A stretch of DNA of 64,000 nt from Geodermatophilaceae bacterium URHA0031 (GCA_000620205.1 JHVP01000008.1:124001-188000); one strand, 5' to 3'. Shown: positions 42,732-51,437, numbered from the stretch's first letter. Program-made: numbers and translations. Notes: generated by a model from the letters alone, not told the origin.

Positions 42732-44162
42732 GTGCCCTCACCGCGCCGCTGGGATGCCGCACTGCTGGCGCTCGTCGGGCGCCTGCCGACGACGCGGATC
42801 GACCGGTGGCTGCGCGTGCTGTCCACCTTGGCCGACCACGGCAAGCTCTGGGCGCTGGTCGGCGGCCTGCTCGGCCTGCAGCGCGGCCGGCCGCGGCGGG
42901 CGGCACTGCGAGGGGTCGGGTCCCTGGCCCTGTCGAGCGCGCTGGTCAACGTCGTCCTCAAGCGCCTCTTCCAGCGGGGTCGGCCGGATCCGGCCGCCGT
43001 CTCCCCCACCCGTGCGCTGCGCCGCTCGCTGGACTCGCACTCCTTCCCGAGCGGTCACTCGGCGTCCGCGGCGGCGTTCGCCACCGGCGTCGCCCTGGAG
43101 AGCCCGGCGCTGGGCGCGCTGATCGCACCCGTCGCGCTGGGGGTGGGCTACTCACGGGTCCACGTCGGCGTGCACTACCCGGGGGACGTCGCCGCCGGCA
43201 TGGCCGTCGGGAGCGCGGTGGCGTTGGCGACCCAGCGCTGGTGGCAGGTCCGGCCGGTGGAGCCGGCGCGGGTCTGGCAGGCCTGGGACGCGCCGGCGCT
43301 ACCGGACGGCGAGGGGCTGGTGATCGCGGTGAACCCGCGGTCCGGCCGCGAGGACTACGACCCGGCGGCCGACATCGCGGAGCTGCTGCCCCGGGCCGAG
43401 GTGCTGGAGCTGCGCGAGGACGCGGGCGTGGCCGAGCTGCTCGGCGAGGCCGCACGGTCGGGGCGTGCCCGGGCTCTCGGTGTCGCCGGCGGCGACGGCA
43501 GCGTGGCGGCGGCCGCGGCCGTGGCGCTCGAGTTCGGGTTGCCGCTGGCAGTCGTTCCCGCGGGAACGCTGAACCACTTCGCACGCGACCTGGGGGTGGC
43601 GACACCGCCGGAGGCCGCGGCCGCGGTCGTGGCCGGGGACGGCGTGCAGGTCGACGTAGCCGAGGTGAACGGGGTGCCCTTCCTCAACACCGCGTCGATC
43701 GGCTCCTACCCGGAGATGGTGCGCCGGCGGGACCGGCTGAGCGGGCGGATGGGCAAGTGGGCGGCGCTGACGGTGGCGGCGGCGCAGGTGCTGCGGCACG
43801 GGTCGCCGGTGGAGCTCGAGCTCAACGGACGACGGGTCTCGGCCTGGATCCTGTTCATCGGCAACGGCTGCTACGTGCCGCGCGGGCTGTCGCCTGCCTG
43901 GCGGCCGCGGCTGGAGGACGGGCTGCTGGACGTGCAGTACCTGCGCGCCGACCTGCGGTTCGGCCGCACCCGGGCGGTGCTGGCGACGCTGCTCGGGGTC
44001 TCGGACCACAGCCGGTCCTACGCGGAGTTCCAGGCGCCGGAGCTGCAGGTGCGGGTGCTCTCGGGGCCGCAGCAGGTGGCGTACGACGGGGAGACCGGGG
44101 AGACGGCGACCGAGTTCGTCTTCCGCAAGCGCGAGCGGCTGACCGTCTACTGCTCCCGGTGA
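42732..44162 (+). CDS. Fusion: PAP2 phosphatase + diacylglycerol/sphingosine kinase-like domain
   Basis: A 476-residue membrane-associated protein. Residues about 20-170 are a PAP2 lipid phosphatase with KRLFQRGRP at 78-85 (K-x6-RP), PSGH at 106-109 and SRVHVGVHYPGD at 141-152, the three catalytic motifs complete, in several membrane helices. Residues about 195-475 are a DAGK catalytic domain with GVAGGDGSVAAAA at 250-262 (GGDGS 253-257) and VVPAGTLNHFARDLG. One polypeptide can thus both remove and add a phosphate on lipid substrates. The GTG start at 42732 is preferred; no other start precedes the first helix. Confidence 0.88.
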   Translation: MPSPRRWDAALLALVGRLPTTRIDRWLRVLSTLADHGKLWALVGGLLGLQRGRPRRAALRGVGSLALSSALVNVVLKRLFQRGRPDPAAVSPTRALRRSLDSHSFPSGHSASAAAFATGVALESPALGALIAPVALGVGYSRVHVGVHYPGDVAAGMAVGSAVALATQRWWQVRPVEPARVWQAWDAPALPDGEGLVIAVNPRSGREDYDPAADIAELLPRAEVLELREDAGVAELLGEAARSGRARALGVAGGDGSVAAAAAVALEFGLPLAVVPAGTLNHFARDLGVATPPEAAAAVVAGDGVQVDVAEVNGVPFLNTASIGSYPEMVRRRDRLSGRMGKWAALTVAAAQVLRHGSPVELELNGRRVSAWILFIGNGCYVPRGLSPAWRPRLEDGLLDVQYLRADLRFGRTRAVLATLLGVSDHSRSYAEFQAPELQVRVLSGPQQVAYDGETGETATEFVFRKRERLTVYCSR

Positions 44163-44227
44163 CGCTCGAGCTCCGCCGCCGCTTCTGGGTGGAGCTCGCT
44201 GCCGCCAACGCCTCTTCGCGGAGGCTC

Positions 44228-44258
44228 GTGCTCTGAGTCGCCTCACGACTCAGAGCAC
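44228..44258 (+). terminator. Terminator hairpin after the PAP2-DAGK gene
   Basis: Perfect 13-bp arms (44228-44240 and 44246-44258) flank a 5-nt loop. The outer eight bases GTGCTCTG/CAGAGCAC also occur in the arms of the 22503-22540 palindrome. It lies 65 bp after the stop. Confidence 0.6.
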
Positions 44259-44360
44259 CACTACTCCGTCCACAGGTACGCGTCCGGGGGACGCGGGCGA
44301 GCCGCTGAGCTGCGTATTCTCTGAGAACTTTTTCGTTCCGGGACTACGAGAGGACGACGG

Positions 44361-44927
44361 ATGCGGCTCGTGCGGGTGGCTGCTGCGGCGGTTGCGGGGG
44401 TAGCCGTGCTCGCTGGTTGCTCGGGCGGGGAGACCGCCAACGAGACCTTGCCGTCCACCTCGAGCAGCGCGGCTGAGACCACCCCGAGCCTCTCACCCCT
44501 CGGCCCACCCGACCTGCCCATGCCCGACGAGGCGCGCGAGCAAACCCCTACAGGGGCGGAAACCTTTCTGCGCTATTACATGGCCCTATACACAAAGGCT
44601 CAAGCCGAGATGGACGCCACATATCTCGACCATTTCAGTCAGGACTGCTCTTTCTGCGATGCCCTTACTCAGCGCCTCGAAGACAACGCAACGAGCGGTT
44701 ACACATACGATGGCGGCGCGGTCACGTTAAGAGCAACATCTCTGACACCCAATGATGACGGAGGTATGGAAGGCGCCTTTACGATCGAGCAGACAGCCTT
44801 GACCATCCGCGACGAGGGCGGCGCGGCGATCAGTGAGGATCCGCCAGCCACCTACAACTGCGGTTCCGTGCTGACATGGCGGCCAGCTGAGACCTCTTGG
44901 GCCGTTTCCCAATGGGACGTCAACTAG
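44361..44927 (+). CDS. DUF6318-like lipoprotein
   Basis: A 188-residue protein. Signal and lipobox VLAGC place lipidated Cys at 20; a Ser/Thr linker is followed by PDEAREQTPTGAETFLRYYMAL, the start of a DUF6318-type domain, and the Cys pair DCSFCD. Function unknown. Codon use is unlike the neighbours: a TTA Leu codon at 44727, AGA, ATA, TAT, and GC near 50-55% from about 44540. This suggests recent acquisition or a bldA-type brake on translation. RBS AGAGGACGACGG precedes the ATG. Confidence 0.75.
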   Translation: MRLVRVAAAAVAGVAVLAGCSGGETANETLPSTSSSAAETTPSLSPLGPPDLPMPDEAREQTPTGAETFLRYYMALYTKAQAEMDATYLDHFSQDCSFCDALTQRLEDNATSGYTYDGGAVTLRATSLTPNDDGGMEGAFTIEQTALTIRDEGGAAISEDPPATYNCGSVLTWRPAETSWAVSQWDVN

Positions 44928-45835
44928 TTCGTGCGGCGGTTAGCATATCCGCCGCCTTCTTCATGTTGATCTGGTCCTCGACTGCCTGGGCCTTACCGGG
45001 CGGGTCGATTGGAGCCGTCCACAGCCAGTTGACTGGCGGGACCGTTACCCTCCAAGCCGCCGACGTCACGTCCGCCGACGCCTTCGGAGTTCGGCACGCT
45101 AGTAATGCACCAGCCGCCATACCCGCATATCAATGGCAACTACGCACGCCTTGCCAAATCAGCGATCCCGCGACTGGTGGATGTGTTGCAGGGAACGTCT
45201 GCCCAGCCGCCCCGGGCCGGCTGATTGGGTTCTACGTCGTTCAACGTCAACGCCTTGCGCAGGCATTGATTGGCGGCGTACAGGCGCCCGTCGATGGCAG
45301 CGCACCGCCAGAGCCACTCGCCGCCGGCACGCCCTACGGGAATTGGATCAACGACGGCCAAGGCTGTGTCGACGTCACGGACCTCAACCCGCCACCGTCG
45401 CCGGACGAGGTGTTCCGCTACTTCCAGACGCTGCCGCTCCCCCAGCTGACCACCCGCCAGCAGCCACCCGGCGAGGCACTCGTCGGCCTGCCGGTCATCT
45501 TCTTCACCGACAGCCCGACGACTCAGCTGTTCACGGTCGACATCCGCGGCTTCACGGTCGACATCGCTGCCACCGCCAGCTCCTACACCTGGGACACAGG
45601 CGACGGCACCGTGCTCACCACGACCGATCCCGGCGCGCCCTACCCGGCAGAGACCATCACCCACGACTACTCGTCGGGGACCTACACCGCCTCGCTCACC
45701 ACCACCTGGAGCGCCACCTACTCCGTCGACGGTGGCGTGTCGGCCAACGTCCCCGGCACGACCACGACCCAGGGCGCGCCGGTCACCTTTACCGTCCTGC
45801 AGGCCCGCACCGTCCTGACCAACCCCTACGACTGA
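44912..45835 (+). CDS. Secreted protein with PKD-like C-terminal domain
   Basis: The protein has 307 residues. ATG 44912 overlaps the lipoprotein stop by 16 bases. Signal peptide: VRAAVSISAAFFMLIWSSTAWA. The middle (CQISDPATGGCVAGNVC with likely disulfides; GNWINDGQGCVDVTDL) is unrecognised. Residues about 215-295 look like a PKD/Ig-type domain (SSYTWDTGDGTVLTTTD, ETITHDYSSGTYTASLTTTW). The first 300 bases share the low GC and a TTA codon (44993) of the preceding gene, while the second half returns to high GC, so the gene is a compositional mosaic. Probably works with the lipoprotein. Confidence 0.7.
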   Translation: MGRQLVRAAVSISAAFFMLIWSSTAWALPGGSIGAVHSQLTGGTVTLQAADVTSADAFGVRHASNAPAAIPAYQWQLRTPCQISDPATGGCVAGNVCPAAPGRLIGFYVVQRQRLAQALIGGVQAPVDGSAPPEPLAAGTPYGNWINDGQGCVDVTDLNPPPSPDEVFRYFQTLPLPQLTTRQQPPGEALVGLPVIFFTDSPTTQLFTVDIRGFTVDIAATASSYTWDTGDGTVLTTTDPGAPYPAETITHDYSSGTYTASLTTTWSATYSVDGGVSANVPGTTTTQGAPVTFTVLQARTVLTNPYD

Positions 45836-46518
45836 TGCCCTGCGAGCCCGCGGAGCCGCGCCCACCGCACCGTCGCCAGCAGCGTGAGCGCCGCCAACGC
45901 CTCACCGAACTCCTCCACGAAGGCGAGCGCCGTCCTGCTCCGCAGGCCGGAGTAGTCCTGCACCGCCTGAGCCACTGCTGTCAGACCGTCCAGTCCGAGG
46001 CTGACGACGGTGTACAGCGCCAGGGCGAGGATCACCGCACGAGCTCCCGGGACGTCCCACCGCCGAGCTCCCACGGTCAGCAGGCCGATGCCGACGCCGC
46101 TCAACAGCAGACTGACGAGCAGCGTGAGCGCCCGACCGTCACTCGACTCGAAGGCCGAGTGGGCGCTGACCACCTTCGCCACCGCGAGCAGCCCACCAGC
46201 GACACCCACGCCCGCCCACCAGATCCGCGGGCCCTCGACCAGCCGTCGCGCGATGCTTACGGCGACGACGGCCACGGCCACGAAGACCGCTGTCGTGAAC
46301 AGGCGCGGCAACCCACCAACCGCTTCCACGTCCAGCAGTCCCTTGAGCCCGACGTCGCATCCTCGGCGACCGCAGCGGTACTGGACGATCGAGGACAGGG
46401 CGAAGATCAGCCCGCCGAGCACGGCGAGCGCCACGGTGGTCAGCGCGACCGGGCCGCCCCGATCTCTCCAGGGCCTGCGAGCCCTCCTGAGCTGTCCAGA
46501 CGCGACTGCTTCCACCAC
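45826..46518 (-). CDS. Integral membrane protein, function unknown
   Basis: About 230 residues with five or six membrane helices (VALTTVALAVLGGLIFALSS; LFTTAVFVAVAVVAVSIAR; WWAGVGVAGGLLAVAKVV; LTLLVSLLLSGVGIGLLTV; AVILALALYTVVSLGLDGL). A short loop YRCGRRGCD has a Cys pair. The start is uncertain: GTG 46518 or 46515 is proposed because sequence further upstream is not membrane-like. Its stop overlaps the end of the convergent PKD gene by 10 bases. Confidence 0.6.
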   Translation of the reverse strand: MVEAVASGQLRRARRPWRDRGGPVALTTVALAVLGGLIFALSSIVQYRCGRRGCDVGLKGLLDVEAVGGLPRLFTTAVFVAVAVVAVSIARRLVEGPRIWWAGVGVAGGLLAVAKVVSAHSAFESSDGRALTLLVSLLLSGVGIGLLTVGARRWDVPGARAVILALALYTVVSLGLDGLTAVAQAVQDYSGLRSRTALAFVEEFGEALAALTLLATVRWARLRGLAGHQS

Positions 46519-46676
46519 CGGGCCATCATGCCCGCCACCTCGTCCGGCCCACGGAGCTCGCCCAGTCACATGTTTCACAAAGCTCTGCCGGACCGACAAC
46601 GAGGCAGCATCACCTTGGCAACTACTGCCCGCGATGTCCGGGGATGTGGGCAAGGCCAGCACCGTAGAAAGACCCC

Positions 46677-46853
46677 ATGATCTTCGCGGTCGTCGGCGTC
46701 GCATGGCTCCTGTCCGCCCTCTGCCTGGGCAGCCTCGTCGGTCGCTGTGTGGCGACCGCCGACCGGCGAGAGGGAGTCGAGGACGCCGCTGTGGACGCTC
46801 CGCTGTACGTCGCCGACATCCTCCGAGCCCAGTCCGCCGTCCCGCGAGGCTGA
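46677..46853 (+). CDS. Small membrane protein (58 aa)
   Basis: ATG 46677 to TGA 46851-46853. An N-terminal helix (MIFAVVGVAWLLSALCLGSL, residues 1-20) is followed by VGRCVATADRREG and an acidic soluble tail. It resembles small actinobacterial proteins with one N-terminal membrane segment and a cytoplasmic tail. GAAAGACC precedes the start. Function unknown. Confidence 0.6.
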   Translation: MIFAVVGVAWLLSALCLGSLVGRCVATADRREGVEDAAVDAPLYVADILRAQSAVPRG

Positions 46854-46988
46854 CGTCACCCGGGCCACCTCACAGGCCCGTTCGTGCAGCGGCACGGGCC
46901 GCTTCTCACTACGGTCGCAAGCAGGGTTGTCCTGGCACTGACCAGGGCAGGTTCCTGCTGACGTCACCGATGGGAAGAGGTCTCCAGA

Positions 46989-47537
46989 ATGTTGGTCCGC
47001 CGGATCGCACGTCCCATGCTCGCTTCCACGTTCATCTACGGCGGGATCCAGACCCTCCGGAACCCGCAGAGCCGCGTTCCCGGCGCCGCCCCGATCGTCG
47101 AGCAGCTCACCGGGATCGCCGACAAGCAGCTGCCGATCGAGGTCTCGCACGACGTCGAGCAGTGGGTGAAGATCAACGCCGGCGTGCACGTGGGCGCCGG
47201 CGCCCTGCTCGCCCTCGGCAAGTTCCCTCGCTTCTCCGCGCTCGCGCTGGCCACCTCGCTGGTCCCCACCACCTTCGCCGGCCACCGCTTCTGGGAGCAC
47301 GAGGACCCGAAGGAGCGCTTCGGCCAGACCAGCAACTTCCTTAAGAACACGGGCATGCTCGGCGGGCTGCTGCTCGCCGCCGTCGACACCGAGGGCAAGC
47401 CGTCGGTCGGCTGGCGGGCCCGGAAGACCGCCGGCGCGGCAGCTGCCGCGGCCGAGGCCAGCTACGAGCGGGCCTCCAAGAAGGCCGCGAAGGCGCAGAA
47501 GCGGGCCGCCAAGCAGGCCAAGAAGCTCAAGTCCTGA
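46989..47537 (+). CDS. DoxX family membrane protein
   Basis: A 182-residue protein. RIARPMLASTFIYGGIQTL is the DoxX first helix; a loop with HVGAGALLALGKFPRFSAL and ALATSLVPTTFAGHRFWEHE follow, then a last helix LLGGLLLAAVD. The tail (about 150-182) is Ala/Lys-rich, KKAAKAQKRAAKQAKKLKS, a cytoplasmic basic extension common in actinobacterial members. DoxX proteins are linked to quinone or thiosulfate redox and oxidative stress. It ends 10 bp before the PHP gene on the same strand. Confidence 0.88.
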   Translation: MLVRRIARPMLASTFIYGGIQTLRNPQSRVPGAAPIVEQLTGIADKQLPIEVSHDVEQWVKINAGVHVGAGALLALGKFPRFSALALATSLVPTTFAGHRFWEHEDPKERFGQTSNFLKNTGMLGGLLLAAVDTEGKPSVGWRARKTAGAAAAAAEASYERASKKAAKAQKRAAKQAKKLKS

Positions 47538-47547
47538 CCTGGGCAGC

Positions 47548-48597
47548 ATGACGGCACCGCTCACGCCTGCGGGCGCGCTCCGCAGGATCGCCTTCCTGCT
47601 GGAGCGCGCCCGCGAGCCGTCCTACCGGGTCAAGGCCTTCCGGACGGCGGCCACCGTCGTCGCCGGCCTGGACGACGCCGAGCTCGACCGCCGGGTGCGC
47701 ACCAGGACGCTCACCGACCTCAAGGGCGTCGGTGACAAGACCGCCGCCGTCGTGGTCGAGGCGCACCGCGGCGAGGTCCCGGAGTACCTCGCCAAGCTCG
47801 AGGAGAAGTACGCCGAGCTGACCCCGCTCGCCGACGACGCCGCTGCCCTGCGCGCGGCGCTCAAGGGTGACCTGCACGCGCACTCCGACTGGTCCGACGG
47901 CGGCAGCCCGATCCGCGAGATGGCCGAGGCGGCGATCTCCATCGGCCACGAGTACCTGGCGCTCACCGACCACTCCCCCCGCCTCACCGTCGCCAACGGG
48001 CTCACCTCGCAGCGGCTGGAGCAGCAGCTGGACGTCGTCGCCGCGCTGAACGACGAGCTCGCGCCCTTCCGGATCCTCACCGGCATCGAGTGCGACATCA
48101 ACGTCGACGGGTCGCTGGACCAGACCGACGAGTTGCTCGGCCGGCTGGACGTCGTCGTCGCCAGCGTGCACTCCGAGCTGCGGGCGCCGAGGGCGGCGAT
48201 GACCGAGCGGATGCTGGCAGCCGTCGCCAACCCGTACACCGACGTCCTGGGGCACTGCACCGGGCGGCTGGTGATCGGCCGCCAGCAGCGCAACGGCACT
48301 CAGAAGCCGCGGCCGGAGAGCGAGTTCGACGCCGACGCCGTCTTCCGGGCCTGCATCGAGCACCGGACGGCGGTGGAGATCAACTCCCGCCCGGAGCGGC
48401 TGGACCCGCCGCGCCGGCTGCTCAGCCAGGCCGTCGACATGGGCTGCGACTTCGCCATCGACACCGACGCGCACGCCCCCGGTCAGCTGGACTGGCAGGA
48501 CAACGGCTGCGTGCGGGCGGTGGAGTGCGGTGTCCCGACCGACCGGGTCATCAACACCGCGTCGGCCGACGCCCTGCTGGCCCGCACCCGCGGCTGA
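47548..48597 (+). CDS. PHP-domain phosphoesterase with N-terminal helix-hairpin-helix
   Basis: A 349-residue protein. Residues 1-90 resemble the 8-kDa/HhH part of family X DNA polymerases (LERAREPSYRVKAFRTAA; DLKGVGDKTAAVVVEA). From about 107 a PHP domain shows the metal ligands GDLHAHSDWSDG, LALTDHSPR, GIECDIN, ASVHSEL, LGHCTGR and DTDAHAPG. The polymerase palm is missing, so this is the stand-alone PolX-C form seen in actinobacteria. It is likely a metal-dependent phosphatase or 3'-exonuclease in repair (inference). Confidence 0.88.
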   Translation: MTAPLTPAGALRRIAFLLERAREPSYRVKAFRTAATVVAGLDDAELDRRVRTRTLTDLKGVGDKTAAVVVEAHRGEVPEYLAKLEEKYAELTPLADDAAALRAALKGDLHAHSDWSDGGSPIREMAEAAISIGHEYLALTDHSPRLTVANGLTSQRLEQQLDVVAALNDELAPFRILTGIECDINVDGSLDQTDELLGRLDVVVASVHSELRAPRAAMTERMLAAVANPYTDVLGHCTGRLVIGRQQRNGTQKPRPESEFDADAVFRACIEHRTAVEINSRPERLDPPRRLLSQAVDMGCDFAIDTDAHAPGQLDWQDNGCVRAVECGVPTDRVINTASADALLARTRG

Positions 48598-48684
48598 CCG
48601 GCGTCAGTCCCTCGGGCGACGACGCACGGCCAGGCCACGCCTCACCGTGCCGCGACCCTCGTCGGGTCACTAGGTTGCCCGAGC

Positions 48685-49623
48685 ATGACGGTGCTCGACT
48701 GGCTGCTCGACTCCGACCCCGCCCTCCGCTGGCAGGCGCTGCGCGACCTGGCCGACGCTCCGGCGGGCGTCGTGGCCGCCGAGCGCGCCCGGGTGGCCAC
48801 CGAGGGCTGGGGCGCCCGGCTGCTGTCACTCCGCGACCCGGACGGCCAGTGGGTCGGCGGTGCCTGCTTCCCGGCGGCCGGCTGGGACGGCGAGGGCGGC
48901 CAGCCCTGGACGCCGACGCTGCCCACCCTGGTGCTGCTCCGCGAGTTCGGGCTGGACCCGGCGTCGGACGGCGCCCGGGAGACGGTCGCGCTGGTCCGGG
49001 AGAACTGCCGTTGGGAGTACGACGGCGCGCCGTTCTTCGACGGTGAGGTCGAGGCGTGCATCAACGGCCGCGTCGTCGCGCTGGGCGCCTACTTCGGCGA
49101 GGACGTCGAGGTCGTCGTCCAGCGGCTGCTCGCGGACCAACTCGACGACGGCGGCTGGAACTGCTTCACCGAGCACGGCTCCACCCGGTCGTCGTTCGAC
49201 TCGACGATCAACGTGCTCGAGGGCCTGCTGGCGCACGAACAGGCCGGCCACGGGACCCGGCAGACCACCGCCGCCCGGCGCCGCGGCGAGGAGTACCTGC
49301 TGGAACGGTCGCTGTTCCGCCGGAAGAGCACCGGCGAGCCCGTCCAGCCCGGCTACCTGCAGTTCTCCTTCCCGCCGCAGTGGCACTACGACGTCCTGCG
49401 GGCGCTGGAGCACTTCCGGCTGGCCGGCAGCCGGGACGAACGGCTGGCCGAGGCGGTCTCGGTGGTGAGGGGCAAGGAGCAGCCGGACGGCCGGTGGCTG
49501 CTGGAGGACACCCATCCCGGCGCGGTGCACGTCGAGCTCGAGGACGGCGACGGGCAGCCCAGCCGCTGGAACACCCTGCGGGCGTTGCGCGTGCTCCGCT
49601 GGCACGACGGCGCCGTCGGCTGA
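48685..49623 (+). CDS. QW-repeat alpha/alpha-toroid protein (terpene-cyclase/prenyltransferase-like)
   Basis: A 312-residue all-helical protein with QW-like motifs RDPDGQWVGG, LDDGGWNCF and QPDGRWLLED, as in squalene cyclases and prenyltransferase beta-subunits. The DxDD motif needed for protonation by squalene cyclases is absent, and length is half of theirs, so it is probably not a cyclase. A Cys/His-rich centre (VEACINGRVVALGAYFG, ENCRW) might bind metal. Function unknown; occurs widely in actinobacteria as a hypothetical protein. Confidence 0.7.
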   Translation: MTVLDWLLDSDPALRWQALRDLADAPAGVVAAERARVATEGWGARLLSLRDPDGQWVGGACFPAAGWDGEGGQPWTPTLPTLVLLREFGLDPASDGARETVALVRENCRWEYDGAPFFDGEVEACINGRVVALGAYFGEDVEVVVQRLLADQLDDGGWNCFTEHGSTRSSFDSTINVLEGLLAHEQAGHGTRQTTAARRRGEEYLLERSLFRRKSTGEPVQPGYLQFSFPPQWHYDVLRALEHFRLAGSRDERLAEAVSVVRGKEQPDGRWLLEDTHPGAVHVELEDGDGQPSRWNTLRALRVLRWHDGAVG

Positions 49624-49818
49624 CCGGCCGTTTCAGCGCTGGATGGTCGTGAGCCGGCACTGTCAGGAGCGCAGGGGGGGTGAAGCGGATGCTCAGACCC
49701 GCAGCCGGTGGCGGTCATTCCCCAGCGTGCGCACCGCGACATCAGCTCGGTGGCCGAGAACAGCGACCGGCGTCGCGTGCGGCACTGATCACGCCAGAGT
49801 CCGGCGGGCCATCAGCCC

Positions 49819-50172
49819 TCAGGTGAAGGTCACGCCGCCGAATCGGCCCAGGTCCAGTTCACGCATGCCCACCTCGTGGTACGGGTTGACTCCACCCTGC
49901 AAGACGCCCAGGCACACGCACTTCGCGAACTTGGACGGTCGGACCTCCGCAACGAACGACCCCGCCCAGACGGAGCCGTCCTCACCTTCGGCGTAGTAGT
50001 AGAACCACCGATTGCCGGTGTCGTTCGGTCGCGTCTCGGTCTCGCCCGGGTCCAGGTTGACCCAGCCCCGCACGTCCCAGGGATCACCACACTCATCGCA
50101 GCTGTGGTCGAGACGCATGTACGCGACGTAGAGCCTGCTGCCGTGGGAGTTCGTGAACCGCACGTCGGCCAT
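49819..50172 (-). CDS. DUF1036-like small protein
   Basis: A 117-residue protein. VRFTNSHGSRLYVAYMRLD, then GWVNLDPGETETR and NRWFYYYAEGEDGSVW match the DUF1036 pattern (small beta-sandwich, aromatic YYYAE strand). The Cys pair CDECGD and CVCLG could bind metal or form disulfides. No signal peptide. ATG 50172 lies 2 nt after the stop of the 69-aa gene, so the pair is an operon. Confidence 0.75.
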   Translation of the reverse strand: MADVRFTNSHGSRLYVAYMRLDHSCDECGDPWDVRGWVNLDPGETETRPNDTGNRWFYYYAEGEDGSVWAGSFVAEVRPSKFAKCVCLGVLQGGVNPYHEVGMRELDLGRFGGVTFT

Positions 50173-50174
50173 GG

Positions 50175-50384
50175 TCAGCTCCCGCCCGACTCTCGGATGC
50201 GTTCGGCGAGGGGTCGCTGCGCCTCGTCGGACACCTCACCCGGCTCTCGGCGCTGGTGGCGGCCCCGCGGCGCCTCTTGCGTTCCTGCCTCCGGCGACTC
50301 GACGCCCGGTCCGGTCTCGTGCAGCTCGGTGCTCACAGGCGCGAAAGAAGCGTTGTCCTCATCCCGCGAGCCGGATCTCGACAT
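50175..50384 (-). CDS. 69-aa hydrophilic protein upstream of the DUF1036 gene
   Basis: ATG 50384 has GGGAGAGG four bases upstream, better than the in-frame start at 50435. The protein is rich in Glu, Arg, Gly, Ser and Pro and appears disordered (EDNASFAPVSTELHETG, RHQRREPGEVSDEAQ). Its tight junction with the DUF1036 gene is the main reason to call it. Function unknown. Confidence 0.5.
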   Translation of the reverse strand: MSRSGSRDEDNASFAPVSTELHETGPGVESPEAGTQEAPRGRHQRREPGEVSDEAQRPLAERIRESGGS

Positions 50385-50558
50385 GTCCTCTCCCGGATGT
50401 CTGCCAGGAGTGCTCCCGGTGCTGGGCTCCCTCACGCCCCATGGTCGGACGTCGACGTCACGGCAGCGTCACCGCTGGCCGCCACTTCGCGCGCCCATCA
50501 CCCAGGGCAGACTGCTCCGGGGCAGCCCCCGGGGGAGGCGCCTCGGACCTGCGACCGA

Positions 50559-51398
50559 TCAACTCCGCGCACGGACCGCTGACCGCGGCGGCAGCTGCCA
50601 CAGCGCGCCCAACTGCACGTCGAGCGCCGGGTCGAAGCGGTCCAGCCCGCCGCCGGGGTACGGCGTCAGCTCGCTGAACCACACCTCGCCGTCCACGGCG
50701 TACAGGTCGACCCGGACGAAGTCGAACTCCGCCCCGAGCCGCGCGGCGACCTCGAGCATCCGGGACAACAGCGCCGGCGGAGCCGTCACCGGCCCCGGCG
50801 CGACGTCCTCGGAGACGTCGACCGGCGTCCAGTCCGGTCGGTACAGCCGGCGCCGGTGGTCGCCGAACCGCCCGGTGTCGACCTGCACCAGCTCCACCCG
50901 GCCGCCGAACACCAGGAACTTGTGGTCCACCGGTGGCTCACCCGACCCGAGGAACTCCTCGGCCAGCAGCACCCGCCGCGCCTGGCTGTAGACCCACTCA
51001 CCGCGGGTGCGGCACAGCGGCTCGTCCAGCCAGCCCGCGGTGACCCGGCGCAGCTCGGCGACGTCCGGACGCCCGCTGCCGATGTGCACCCGCATCGTGC
51101 CGTGGTTCGGCTTGAGCACCCACCTCTCCGGCAGGTCGGCGGTCGCGAACGCGGCGACGTCCGCCCCTGACCACAGGACGGCCGGGACCCGCAGGTCCGG
51201 GCACCGCCCGGCCGCGTACGCCTTCATCGCGAGCTTGTCGCCCAGCTGCCCGATCAGCGGACGGCGGTCGTGGACCACCCGCCAGTTCACCTTCTCGACG
51301 AACGTCCGCGGCTGCCGCAGCGGCCAGCGCCCGTGGGCCTGGCGGAACAGCACGGCGCGCTTCAACGGCAGCGGGAGCCGGTAGAGCCACGCCGACAC
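50559..51398 (-). CDS. ATP-grasp amidoligase-like protein (TupA family)
   Basis: The protein has 279 residues. GTG 51398 has AAGGAGG at the right spacing. The N-terminal FRQAHGRWPLRQPRTFVEKV, then LGDKLAMKAYAA, WVLKPNHGTMRVHIGSG and the C-terminal EFDFVRVDLYAVDGEVWFSE (acidic metal ligands) match TupA-like ATP-grasp proteins, named from teichuronopeptide synthesis in alkaliphilic Bacillus. They probably join an amino acid or amine to a surface polysaccharide. It opens the exopolysaccharide region and diverges from a glycosyltransferase gene. Confidence 0.82.
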   Translation of the reverse strand: MSAWLYRLPLPLKRAVLFRQAHGRWPLRQPRTFVEKVNWRVVHDRRPLIGQLGDKLAMKAYAAGRCPDLRVPAVLWSGADVAAFATADLPERWVLKPNHGTMRVHIGSGRPDVAELRRVTAGWLDEPLCRTRGEWVYSQARRVLLAEEFLGSGEPPVDHKFLVFGGRVELVQVDTGRFGDHRRRLYRPDWTPVDVSEDVAPGPVTAPPALLSRMLEVAARLGAEFDFVRVDLYAVDGEVWFSELTPYPGGGLDRFDPALDVQLGALWQLPPRSAVRARS

Positions 51399-51437
51399 GG
51401 CCACCTCCTTCACGGCTGCGCATCGGCAGCACGCATC

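Noticed and set aside
45133..46680. 515-codon plus-strand frame across the PKD gene end and the membrane protein gene
   Set aside because: His/Arg/Pro-rich shadow; the real frames have a signal peptide and membrane helices.
48685..49623. Squalene-hopene cyclase call
   Set aside because: Half the length and no DxDD motif.
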